Of a DNA stretch of 64,000 nt, positions 46,388 through 54,502 are shown one piece after another. How positions within the stretch are numbered: the stretch's first letter is position 1; each line of letters opens with the position of its first letter. The notes beneath the pieces are model-generated. The model was not told where the DNA came from and did no database searches. It saw only the letters and a list, made by a program, of their open reading frames with translations. The DNA comes from Calothrix sp. PCC 6303 (GTDB lineage Bacteria; Cyanobacteriota; Cyanobacteriia; Cyanobacteriales; Nostocaceae), in contig NC_019751.1 in assembly GCF_000317435.1 (NCBI RefSeq), forward strand, positions 2,046,001-2,110,000. Reading direction: 5' to 3'. Made by a program: the position numbers and the translations under genes.

Positions 46388-47119
46388 ATGCAACTTTGGC
46401 AACGACTACGCATTTCACTACTACTACTAATCTGCCTTGCTGTGATGATTTGGACTCCATCTGTCGAAGCAGCGACTAGTTCCCGTCTAGAAGAACAAGT
46501 ATTACAAATAATTCGTGAACATCCAGAAGCAATTATTGAATCTGTGCAAGCATATCAACAGAAACAGCAATCAGCGCTTCAAGGAACACGACAGGCATTT
46601 TTGCAAGATTTGAAAACTAATCCTCAAATAGCTATTGATGGATCTGCTGCCACTAAAAATACTGTCGCCAAAACTATATTGGTTGAATTTTCGGATTTTC
46701 AATGTCCTTTTTGTGCTGAAGCCCATAAAACACTAAAAGGCTTACTGGCAAAGTATCCTGATAAATTTACATTAGTATATAAACACTTTCCCTTAGTTAA
46801 TAGCCACCCCCAAGCAATGCCAGCAGCGCAAGCAGCTTGGGCAGCACAGCAACAAGGTAAGTTTTGGGAATATGAAGATGCTCTTTTTAGCAATCAGAAA
46901 AAGTTGGGTGAAGATTTATATCTAGATATTGCTAAAAAACTGAATTTAGACTTAGAGAAATTCAAAAGCGATAGATTAATTGCTGATGCAGCAATTCAAA
47001 AGGATATTTCCCTGGCAATGAAATTAGGGGTTTCTGGAACCCCATTTTTTGTGATTAGTAGCGAAACTTTAGCGGGAGAAGTGGAATTACCAGATATTGA
47101 AAAACTGATTTCTGGTTAA
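46388..47119 (+). CDS. Exported DsbA-family thiol-disulfide protein
   Basis: A 243-residue periplasmic thioredoxin-fold protein. The signal peptide ends at VEAA (about residue 28), then a helical lead region, then the active site FSDFQCPFCAEAH (CPFC near residue 105), with the conserved cis-proline loop GVSGTPFF near residue 217 and an inserted helical domain between. This matches DsbA/BdbD-type oxidoreductases rather than TrbB or DsbC. Such proteins form or shuffle disulfides in exported proteins. Neighbours are ExoD and chlD, 36 and 69 bases away; no functional link to chlD is obvious. Confidence 0.88.
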   Translation: MQLWQRLRISLLLLICLAVMIWTPSVEAATSSRLEEQVLQIIREHPEAIIESVQAYQQKQQSALQGTRQAFLQDLKTNPQIAIDGSAATKNTVAKTILVEFSDFQCPFCAEAHKTLKGLLAKYPDKFTLVYKHFPLVNSHPQAMPAAQAAWAAQQQGKFWEYEDALFSNQKKLGEDLYLDIAKKLNLDLEKFKSDRLIADAAIQKDISLAMKLGVSGTPFFVISSETLAGEVELPDIEKLISG

Positions 47120-47188
47120 AGTATGAACCAACAGCGCCATAAATTGCTATGCTGAAAACCATAGGATAAGCAATATACATATCTAACC

Positions 47189-49216
47189 ATGCCTGCGTCC
47201 ACTGCTCCAAGTATTACAGCTTTCCCTTTGGCTGCCGTAGTCGGTCAGGAAGCGATTAAAATAGCCTTATTACTCGCAGCCGTAGATCCGGGTTTGGGAG
47301 GAGTTGCGATCGCAGGTCGTCGCGGTACGGCAAAATCTGTGATGGCACGCGCTATTCATGCCCTTCTACCCCCCATCGAAGTGATGAAGGGTTCCATTAG
47401 TAATTGTGACCCTAATCACCCAGAAGATTGGGATGATTTGCTTTTAGAAGATACCCCCAATGTAGAAGGAAATACAGAAATTATTCCCGCACCTTTTATT
47501 CAGATTCCTCTAGGTGTCACCGAGGATCGGTTATTAGGTTCGGTTGATGTGGAAAAATCAGTCAAAGAAGGTGACACAGTATTCCAACCTGGGTTACTGG
47601 CTGCGGCAAATCGAGGTGTGTTGTATGTGGATGAAATCAACCTCCTGGATGACCAAATTAGCAACCAGTTATTAAGCGTACTCTCCGAAGGACGCAACCA
47701 AATTGAACGGGAAGGAATCAGCTTCCAACACCCCTGCAAAGCCTTATTTATTGCCACCTACAACCCCGAAGAAGGGGGATTACGGGAACACCTACTTGAC
47801 AGAATCGCCATTACTCTCTCCGCAGATGGTGTCATGGGTGTAGATCAGCGCGTTGAAGCTGTGGAACAAGCAATTTCCTACTCCCGTTCCCCCCAAGACT
47901 TTTTGGAACAGTACGACGAAGATATTGACGCACTCAAAACTCAAATTATTTTGGCGCGAGAATGGCTCAAAGAAGTCAAAATCAGCCACGAACAAATAGC
48001 ATATTTAGTTGATGAAGCATTGCGGGGACAGGTGCAGGGACACCGCGCCGAGCTTTTTGCAGTGCGTGTCGCCAAAGCTGCGGCGGCTTTGGAAGGACGG
48101 AACCAAGTTACCCCCGAAGATTTGAAGCGTGCCGTGGAATTAGTAATTGTACCGAGGGCAACGGTAATTCAGACACCTCCAGAGGAATCACCACCACCCC
48201 CTCCCCCACCACCACAGAATCAGGAAGAACCTGAAGATGAAAGTGAGCAGGAACAGGAAGAAGAGGAACAGGAGGAAAATGAAGATCAAGACGAACCAGA
48301 ACAAGAACCACCTGGGATTCCCGAAGAGTTTATTTTTGACCCAGAAGGGGTAATTCTCGACCCCAGTGTGTTGTATTTTGCTCAGATGTCCCAACGTCAA
48401 GGGAAATCAGGTAGCCGCAGTATCATTTTGTCAGAGGATCGGGGGCGCTACATCAAGCCGATGTTACCCAAGGGCAAAGTCAAACGCATCGCTGTGGATG
48501 CCACCCTACGGGCTGCTGCACCTTATCAAAAATCACGGAAAGAACGACAGCCAAATCGCAAAGTAGTGGTGGAACCGGGGGATATGCGGGCAAAACGGTT
48601 GGTTCGCAAAGCTGGCGCGTTAATTATATTTCTGGTGGATGCATCTGGTTCCATGGCATTAAATCGGATGCAATCAGCGAAAGGTGCGGTGATGCAATTA
48701 CTAACTGAAGCATATCAAAACCGTGACCAAGTATCTTTAATTCCCTTTCGTGGTGAACAAGCAGAGGTTTTGTTACCTCCCACCCGTTCCATTGCCATGG
48801 CAAAGAACCGCTTGGAAAGGTTGCCCTGTGGAGGTGGTTCACCTTTAGCGCATGGATTAACCCAGGCTGTGCGGGTGGGAGTAAACGCCCAAATGAGTGG
48901 CGATATCGGGCAGGTGGTAATTGTGGCAATTACTGATGGACGTGGTAACATTCCGCTATCACGTTCCCTCGGTGAACCCCAAGATCCTGATAATAAACCC
49001 GATATTAAAGCTGAGTTATTGGATATTGCTGCCAGAATTAGGGCTATGGGAATGCAGCTTTTGGTAATTGACACCGAAAGTAAGTTCGTTTCCACAGGTT
49101 TTGCTAAGGAATTAGCCAAAACATCGGGAGGTAAATATTACCATTTACCTAAAGCAACCGAACAGGCAATAGCGGCAATGACGCGAGGTGCGATCGCTGA
49201 TATCAAATCACGCTGA
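47189..49216 (+). CDS. chlD: Magnesium chelatase ATPase subunit D
   Basis: A 675-residue subunit of magnesium chelatase, which inserts Mg into protoporphyrin IX as the first committed step to chlorophyll. The N-terminal AAA+ domain has GRRGTAKS (43-50) and [11 protein letters not shown]; an acidic and proline-rich linker (about 330-375, PPPPPPPPQ then Glu-rich) leads to the integrin-like VWA domain with MIDAS motif D484-A-S-G-S488. The complex needs ChlI and ChlH, which are elsewhere. Length and layout match cyanobacterial ChlD. Confidence 0.96.
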   Translation: MPASTAPSITAFPLAAVVGQEAIKIALLLAAVDPGLGGVAIAGRRGTAKSVMARAIHALLPPIEVMKGSISNCDPNHPEDWDDLLLEDTPNVEGNTEIIPAPFIQIPLGVTEDRLLGSVDVEKSVKEGDTVFQPGLLAAANRGVLYVDEINLLDDQISNQLLSVLSEGRNQIEREGISFQHPCKALFIATYNPEEGGLREHLLDRIAITLSADGVMGVDQRVEAVEQAISYSRSPQDFLEQYDEDIDALKTQIILAREWLKEVKISHEQIAYLVDEALRGQVQGHRAELFAVRVAKAAAALEGRNQVTPEDLKRAVELVIVPRATVIQTPPEESPPPPPPPPQNQEEPEDESEQEQEEEEQEENEDQDEPEQEPPGIPEEFIFDPEGVILDPSVLYFAQMSQRQGKSGSRSIILSEDRGRYIKPMLPKGKVKRIAVDATLRAAAPYQKSRKERQPNRKVVVEPGDMRAKRLVRKAGALIIFLVDASGSMALNRMQSAKGAVMQLLTEAYQNRDQVSLIPFRGEQAEVLLPPTRSIAMAKNRLERLPCGGGSPLAHGLTQAVRVGVNAQMSGDIGQVVIVAITDGRGNIPLSRSLGEPQDPDNKPDIKAELLDIAARIRAMGMQLLVIDTESKFVSTGFAKELAKTSGGKYYHLPKATEQAIAAMTRGAIADIKSR

Positions 49217-49260
49217 TTATTCCGTTTAAAATAACGTAGAGACGAGCAATAGAAAAATAT

Positions 49261-49830
49261 ATGACTGTTGCCAAACCCGTTAAAACAACATTAGAGGAAT
49301 TTCTCAAACTACCGGAAACTAAACCAGCTAGGGAATATTTTAATGGCGAAATAACTCAGAAGCCAATGCCAAAAGCTCGTCATTCTCGACTCCAAGGTAA
49401 GTTAGTGACAACCATTAATGGAGTTGTTGAGAGTAATTCTATTGCTTATGCTTTTCCCGAATTACGCTGTACTTGTGGAGGACGTTCAATAGTCCCAGAT
49501 GTGGCAATTCTCAACTGGGAAAATATCAGCTTTGATGCAAATGGAGAACCAATAGATGATATATTGGTAGCTCCAGATTGGACTATAGAAATACTTTCAC
49601 CAGAACAAAGTTCCAACCGAGTTACAGGGAATATTTTGCACTGTTTGAAGTATGGTTGTAAATTGGGATGGTTAATAGATCCAGATGACCGTTCAATTCT
49701 GATTTTTCAACCAAAACAGGAGCCAGAATTACTTAAAGATCAGGATATTTTGCCTGTACTAAATGGGATTGAATTAGTATTGACGGTAGAACAAATATTT
49801 GATTGGTTGAAGATGAACCCCACCCCCTAA
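49261..49830 (+). CDS. Uma2-family putative endonuclease
   Basis: A 189-residue Uma2/DUF820 protein of the shorter branch: TLEEFLKLPETKPAREYFNG, GGRSIVPDVAILNW, TIEILSPEQSSNRVTGNILH, GCKLGWLIDPDDRSI. It lies 44 bases past chlD. The final residues NPTP and the stop codon fall in an inverted-repeat element (49815-50083), so the native C-terminus may have been replaced. It is not closely related to the other two Uma2 genes here. Confidence 0.82.
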   Translation: MTVAKPVKTTLEEFLKLPETKPAREYFNGEITQKPMPKARHSRLQGKLVTTINGVVESNSIAYAFPELRCTCGGRSIVPDVAILNWENISFDANGEPIDDILVAPDWTIEILSPEQSSNRVTGNILHCLKYGCKLGWLIDPDDRSILIFQPKQEPELLKDQDILPVLNGIELVLTVEQIFDWLKMNPTP

Positions 49831-50083
49831 CCCCCTACCCCGCTTGCGGGGAGGGGGAACTGGATTATCTCTTGTTCCCTCCTCGCTAGCCTACGGTGTA
49901 CACACATCTCTGTTCAAAATCAAAATCGTCGTAGATCCCCCTAAATCCCCCTTGAAAAGGGGGACTTTGAGAGACATTTGCCCCCTTTTTAAGGGGGTTG
50001 GGGGATCAAAAAGTTTGCTAGGCAACTCTAAAAAACTTGTGTGTACACCCTAGCCTCGCTAGCGGGGAGGGTTAGGGTGGGGT
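49815..50083. repeat. Nested inverted-repeat element
   Basis: Outer arms AACCCCACCCCCTAACCCC (49815-49833) and GGGTTAGGGTGGGG (50070-50083) are inverse. Inside lies the GGTGTACACACA element (49895-50049), and inside that a hairpin GATCCCCC...GGGGGATC (49934-50007) containing two smaller C5/G5 hairpins. This reads as successive insertions of three repeat families. Confidence 0.72.
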
Positions 50084-50179
50084 TCTATATTTAAATTTAA
50101 AATTTCGTCCCAATCCTTGCGCGAAACCATAGACAACAAATATACTCAAAATCAGTACATACGGTTTGCGGCGAAACTC

Positions 50180-52300
50180 GTGGATATACTTGCAGGACGC
50201 TACGAAATCATCAAAGTATTGGGTGGAGGTGGGTTTGCTGTTGCATTCCTTGCACAAGATAACCTCCAACCGAGTAAACCATTGTGTGTTGTCAAACAAT
50301 TACGTCCCAACCAAACTCATCCCCGTGTAATTGAATTTTTTGAAAAAGAAGCTGCTATTTTAGAACGATTGGGAAAACATCCCCAAATTCCCCAATTACT
50401 GGCACATTTCACCGAACAGGACAACCTGTATATCGTTCAAGAATTTATCGAAGGGCAAGATTTAAGTAAAGAAATCACCTTTGGGAAAAAACTCAGTGAA
50501 GGTTATGTCAGCAAACTTTTAGAAGATGTCTTGGGTGTTTTGTCTTTTGTGCATCAACAAGGAGTAATTCACCGCGACATCAAACCCCAAAATTTGATGC
50601 GGCAACGTCCAGGTGGAAGAATTTTCCTAATTGACTTTGGTGCAGTCAAAGAACTGGGAACCCTCATGTTAAATACTCAGGGAGAAATAGCTTCCAGTGT
50701 TGTGATTGGTACTGGTGGTTATATGCCAAACGAGCAAAAAAACGGTAAACCCTGCTTGGGTAGCGATGTGTATGCAGTGGGGATGACAGTAATCCAGGCA
50801 CTAACTGGAATTTTACCCTTTGATTTACCAGAAGACCCGCAAACAGGGGAAATAATTTGGCGACAGGAAGCCCCACAAATCAGCGATAATTTGGCTGAAG
50901 TGATTTCTAAGATGGTTCGTCGTCATTTTAGCCTGCGTTACTCCTCAGCAATTACTGCGTTAGAAGCACTTAGTTCAATAGTTACCCCAGTCACACCAAT
51001 TGCCCCCACAGTTACCTTTGATGTTGCCAAGCAAGAATATACTCAAGAAGCTGTAATTCGCGCTCAACAGGGACAAGGTACATTTTCGGTATTTGCGTTG
51101 AGAATACTGGAATCGAAGCGGGTGGAGTTGGGTTTATTGGAGGATGAAGCAAGGGAAATTCAAGCGCAAGTTTTGCAACCCTATCGAGATTACCAACGCA
51201 AATTACAGGAGTATGAGCAAGCTTTGGTGGAAGCAGTCAAGCTGCAATATCCCTTTAGTGCAGCAGTAGAAAGGGATTTGCAAGATTATCGACAATATTT
51301 AGGATTGCGGGATGACGATATTCGAGCGATTGAACAACGGGTATTGGTTCCCCATCAGGGAGGACATCAGCAACAGGAAATAGCTGAACGTCAAAGACAG
51401 CAAGCAGAGTTACAGCGTCAGCAAGAAATAGTCCAACAGCAGAAACAGCAAGCAGAAGCGAGAAAACGACAACAGCAGCAAACACCAGCAAACAACCAAA
51501 TTCAAACCCAGCAATTCGAGTTTGAAGTTGCAACCATAACCAATGTCAGAAAATCCGGGTTTATGGGTTGGGGAAAGACTTGCGATATCAGCTACACCAA
51601 AAAACGTGCAGAATTTTTTAGAGAAGATTTGGGGAATGGAGTGGGTTTAGAAATGGTAGCAATTCCTGGAGGTACTTTTCTCATGGGTTCTCCAGATAAT
51701 GAGCAAGGACACAAAAGTGATGAAAGTCCTCAACACAAAGTTACTATTCAACCCTTTTTTATGGGTAAGTTTGCCGTTACCCAAGCACAGTATCAAGCGA
51801 TTATGGGAAATAATCCTGCCAGCTTTAAAGGTGAAAATCGACCTGTTGAAAGAGTTTCTTGGGATGATGCTGTGGAATTTTGCAAAAAAATCAGCCAGAA
51901 AACAGGACGAAATTATAGATTACCCAATGAGGCAGAGTGGGAATATGCCTGTCGTGCAGGAACAACAACACCATTTTGTTTTGGTGAGACAATCACCACT
52001 GATTTAGCCAATTATGGCGGAGTAAAAACAACAGAGGTAGGGAAATTTCCACCGAATGCTTTTGGTTTGTATGATGTGCATGGGAATGTGTGGGAATGGT
52101 GCCAAGATGATTGGAATAATAATTATAATGGTGCGCCGACTGATGGAAGTGCTTGCTTAACTGGTAATGATAATCGAAAGCTGCTGCGTGGTGGTTCCTG
52201 GTTCTACTTCCCAGCATACTGTCGTAGTGCCTTTCGCGTCAGCATTACGCGCGATAATCGTTACGACTCCTACGGTTTTCGTTTAGTATTCTCTGCGTGA
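50180..52300 (+). CDS. Ser/Thr protein kinase fused to an FGE domain with a hypervariable-like end
   Basis: A 706-residue fusion. The GTG at 50180 is preferred to TTG 50117, since relatives begin with DIL-GRYxIIKxLGGGGF. Kinase residues: LGGGGFAVAFLAQD, VVKQL, HRDIKPQNLM, LIDFGAV (about 1-265). A linker (about 280-380) and Gln/Arg-rich coiled coil (about 395-445) follow. The FGE-sulfatase domain spans 490-706: MVAIPGGTFLMGSPDNEQG, NRPVERVSWDDAVEFC, YRLPNEAEWEYACRAGTTTP, VHGNVWEWCQDDW and a closing LRGGSW...RSAFR...GFRLVF. The last section has a codon pattern like a retroelement-diversified variable region. It is a paralogue of 27583-29394 with a different kinase head. Confidence 0.85.
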   Translation: MDILAGRYEIIKVLGGGGFAVAFLAQDNLQPSKPLCVVKQLRPNQTHPRVIEFFEKEAAILERLGKHPQIPQLLAHFTEQDNLYIVQEFIEGQDLSKEITFGKKLSEGYVSKLLEDVLGVLSFVHQQGVIHRDIKPQNLMRQRPGGRIFLIDFGAVKELGTLMLNTQGEIASSVVIGTGGYMPNEQKNGKPCLGSDVYAVGMTVIQALTGILPFDLPEDPQTGEIIWRQEAPQISDNLAEVISKMVRRHFSLRYSSAITALEALSSIVTPVTPIAPTVTFDVAKQEYTQEAVIRAQQGQGTFSVFALRILESKRVELGLLEDEAREIQAQVLQPYRDYQRKLQEYEQALVEAVKLQYPFSAAVERDLQDYRQYLGLRDDDIRAIEQRVLVPHQGGHQQQEIAERQRQQAELQRQQEIVQQQKQQAEARKRQQQQTPANNQIQTQQFEFEVATITNVRKSGFMGWGKTCDISYTKKRAEFFREDLGNGVGLEMVAIPGGTFLMGSPDNEQGHKSDESPQHKVTIQPFFMGKFAVTQAQYQAIMGNNPASFKGENRPVERVSWDDAVEFCKKISQKTGRNYRLPNEAEWEYACRAGTTTPFCFGETITTDLANYGGVKTTEVGKFPPNAFGLYDVHGNVWEWCQDDWNNNYNGAPTDGSACLTGNDNRKLLRGGSWFYFPAYCRSAFRVSITRDNRYDSYGFRLVFSA
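52196..52285 (+). other. Candidate diversity-generating retroelement variable region
   Basis: Within the C-terminal FGE motif, constant codons (GGTTCCTGG, TGTCGT, GCC, CGC, GGTTTTCGT) alternate with codons of the form NNC or NNT: ttc tac ttc, tac, agt, ttt, gtc agc att, aat, tac gac tcc tac. In DGR targets the matching template positions are AAC or AAT. No template copy or reverse transcriptase is in this window, so this is a hypothesis. Confidence 0.4.
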
Positions 52301-52409
52301 GGACTTCCTTACCCTTTACCCTCTTTCTCTTTTGCCCTTTACACTTCTTTCCTTTTCCCTTCCCTCCGCCTAACGGCGGTAATTTTTTTTGAGATAATTG
52401 CTTTTTCTA

Positions 52410-52623
52410 GAAACCAGGTTTCACCATCTTGGTAAACAAACCATCGAACACTAAAAACCCAAAGAAACCTGGTTTCCTGTGCAGACAAATCAATCCGCAG
52501 CAACCTCATAGTCTCATCTCACCGAAAACTCAGGTTGTTCACGACTTCTCGTCTTCGAGGGAAACCCGGTTTTCGTCGTCCAATCAAAAATCATCATACT
52601 GAGTGATGAAAAAACCGGGTTTC
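52410..52623. repeat. Two GAAACC inverted-repeat units
   Basis: Two successive units with 13-base arms: 52410-52476 and 52561-52623, the second perfect. The arms are related (GAAACC[C/A]GGTTT), a motif widely dispersed in filamentous cyanobacteria. No coding potential. Confidence 0.7.
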
Positions 52624-52763
52624 GGAAATCTCCAATTGATATTTTTAGTCTGCCTACACCCAGCTAACGGAAGAAGCGCGATACGGGAGCATCCCAGTTT
52701 TTATTTCGCATAAAAAGAATAATATTGTCATTGCGAGGAGGAACGACGAAGCAATCCCGCAAT

Positions 52764-52885
52764 CTTCAATATTAACGAGTCAATGGGATTGCCGCGCTCC
52801 ACTTCGTTGCGTAAGCGCTATCGCGCACGCTAAGAGCGAACGCTAAGAGCGAACGCAATGAGATGCAAAAGTGGGATGCTCCCCG
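52764..52885. repeat. Dispersed repeat, copy 2 (GCGCTATCGCGCACGCTAAG)
   Basis: Same order of motifs as 14505-14690, starting CAATATTAACGAGT and ending AGTGGGATGCTCCC. The 13-base unit GCTAAGAGCGAAC is duplicated in tandem here (about 52829-52855) but single in copy 1. Confidence 0.7.
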
Positions 52886-53018
52886 CGATACCGGTATCGC
52901 ACCGAAAGCTACCTTCTGGTAGGCGTGCCTTATGATATTGATGTATATATAAATATCAATATCAATCGAGTCAGAATTTAATCCTTGCTAAGAGTTCATA
53001 TTTTTGAGAATTATCCAG

Positions 53019-53645
53019 ATGACTCAAAGTCTCCCCGAAATCCAACTCTACACTATCGATGAATTCATTGAATGGTATCCTGAAAATTCCATTAACCATT
53101 ATGAACTACACAAAGGAATAATCTTTGAAATGCCTTCACCAAGCGGAAAGCATGAAGCCGTGATTGGATTTTTAACTGTATTTTTTGCTACTCTCTTATC
53201 ACAAATAGGTTCTCAATATCGAATGCCAAATAGAGCCTTTATTAAAACTCCAGAAAATGATTCATTATACAATCCTGATATCTTAATTCAAGATTACAGC
53301 AATGTTAAAAATGAACCGCTATGGGGTAATAGACCAATTTTATGTCAAGCTGAATCAATGCCCTTAGTGATTGAAGTTGTTAGCACTAATTGGCAAGATG
53401 ATTATTATCATAAGTTTGCCGACTATGAGAAAGCTGGCATTCCTGAATATTGGATCTTGGATTTTGAAGCTTTTGGTGGGCGAAAATTCATCGGCAACCC
53501 CAAACAACCAACTATTTTTGTGTGCGAATTAATTGAAGGTGAATATCAGATGACTCCCTATCGGGGAAATAGCCCGATTAAATCACTGTTGTTTCCCAAT
53601 TTGAATTTGACTGCCCAACAGATTTTTGACTCAGCGTTGTCATAA
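53019..53645 (+). CDS. Uma2-family putative endonuclease
   Basis: A 208-residue Uma2/DUF820 protein, starting at ATG 53019 (MTQSLPEIQLYTIDEF) rather than an upstream TTG. Motifs: YELHKGIIFEMPSPSGKHE, YNPDILIQD, IEVVSTNWQDDYYHKFADYE and PEYWILDF. It is highly similar to the minus-strand gene at 18460-19080, including GNPKQPTIFVCELI. It stands alone, between repeats and psb34. Confidence 0.83.
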   Translation: MTQSLPEIQLYTIDEFIEWYPENSINHYELHKGIIFEMPSPSGKHEAVIGFLTVFFATLLSQIGSQYRMPNRAFIKTPENDSLYNPDILIQDYSNVKNEPLWGNRPILCQAESMPLVIEVVSTNWQDDYYHKFADYEKAGIPEYWILDFEAFGGRKFIGNPKQPTIFVCELIEGEYQMTPYRGNSPIKSLLFPNLNLTAQQIFDSALS

Positions 53646-53876
53646 GCTAGAAGCATCTACGGTTTTTCCTTGCTTGAACTGAGTAAGCGATCGCTTTCAA
53701 TGACTAGCTACCATTGACAGGTGATTTAAGTAAATGAATCCTCCCTAGCAAACTGTCAAATAACTTTACATTTTTTAGGAAACTTCAAAAAGATGTAACG
53801 ATTTATATCCAATTGTAAGAGTACACACACCACATATGTAACATTTAGCAAAAGAGTTTTCAAGAGAAAATAAACT

Positions 53877-54056
53877 ATGCCTTATATCAATGAAGAAAAC
53901 GGTTTATTAAACAACTTTGCCCGCGAACCAAAGGTTTATCACTCAGAAGCTCGCACTGTAGAACAAAAGCGTAACTTGATGTTCATGAGTGTTGGTACTT
54001 CTGTCTTAGTGGGTGCTTTAATTGCTATTGCCTATGCTGTATCGAGCATTGGTTAA
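53877..54056 (+). CDS. psb34: Psb34 / Ssl1498-family small photosystem II assembly protein
   Basis: A 59-residue protein. The N-terminus MPYINEENGLLNNFAREPKV matches the Ssl1498 family (E-x-G-x-LNNFA-x-EPKVY), followed by a basic QKRN and one membrane helix (VGTSVLVGALIAIAYAV). In Synechocystis this protein, Psb34, binds CP47 during late photosystem II assembly and may displace HliA/B. It is monocistronic: a strong hairpin terminator follows at 54099. GAGA-type ribosome site lies upstream of ATG 53877. Confidence 0.8.
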   Translation: MPYINEENGLLNNFAREPKVYHSEARTVEQKRNLMFMSVGTSVLVGALIAIAYAVSSIG

Positions 54057-54098
54057 AAATAAACATTTTTTAAAAAAATTAGTCTTCATTCTTTTCAC

Positions 54099-54130
54099 GG
54101 CTCCTCATTTTATTGGAGCCTATTTTTTTT
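54099..54130 (+). terminator. Rho-independent terminator after psb34
   Basis: GGCTCC (54099-54104), a 10-base loop, GGAGCC (54115-54120), then TATTTTTTTT. A 6-bp GC-rich stem with a T-run 43 bases past psb34. Confidence 0.85.
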
Positions 54131-54502
54131 GGTGGTTAAATCTTATAAGTAATAATACTATACAACTAGGTGATATTTCTTGCTCACTACTGGATGTATA
54201 TAGAAAATTATCCTGAACAAAGATGTAATTGGATGAAAGTAATTGTCATAAGTAGGTAGACAAAAATATTTACCACGACTGCGTACTTATGCGGGGAAGA
54301 AAAAGATCTCCACAGATGCGAATCTGATAACTTGATCAAAATTTTCTTGCTATCACTGCTAGTCTTGATGGAAAGAGATCTTAATAAGAAGCCCTTGTGG
54401 TTATTTATTCAACTCACCTTCAAGAAAATAAAATTGTTTAAATAAAAACTATCTTACCTGCTACTTATTAACCCTGTTTTCTCCTGTCCCCTGCTTGCAG
54501 CC
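54131..54502. other. Spacer between psb34 and the TPR gene
   Basis: A 372-base AT-rich spacer. I see no gene, conserved RNA or strong repeat; it probably contains the promoter of the TPR gene. Confidence 0.4.

Larger units (their letters stand above)
52301..53018. other. Repeat-rich spacer before the third Uma2 gene
   Basis: A 718-base gene-free region with at least three repeats: GAAACCAGGTTTC/GAAACCTGGTTTC (52410-52422, 52464-52476), GAAACCCGGTTTT/AAAACCGGGTTTC (52561-52573, 52611-52623), and the dispersed repeat 52764-52885. No reverse transcriptase or template repeat is seen here. Confidence 0.6.

Noticed and set aside
52301-53018. DGR template repeat or reverse transcriptase next to the kinase-FGE gene
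   Set aside because: No reading frame for an RT and no AAC-rich copy of the variable region is present; the spacer is filled with unrelated inverted repeats.
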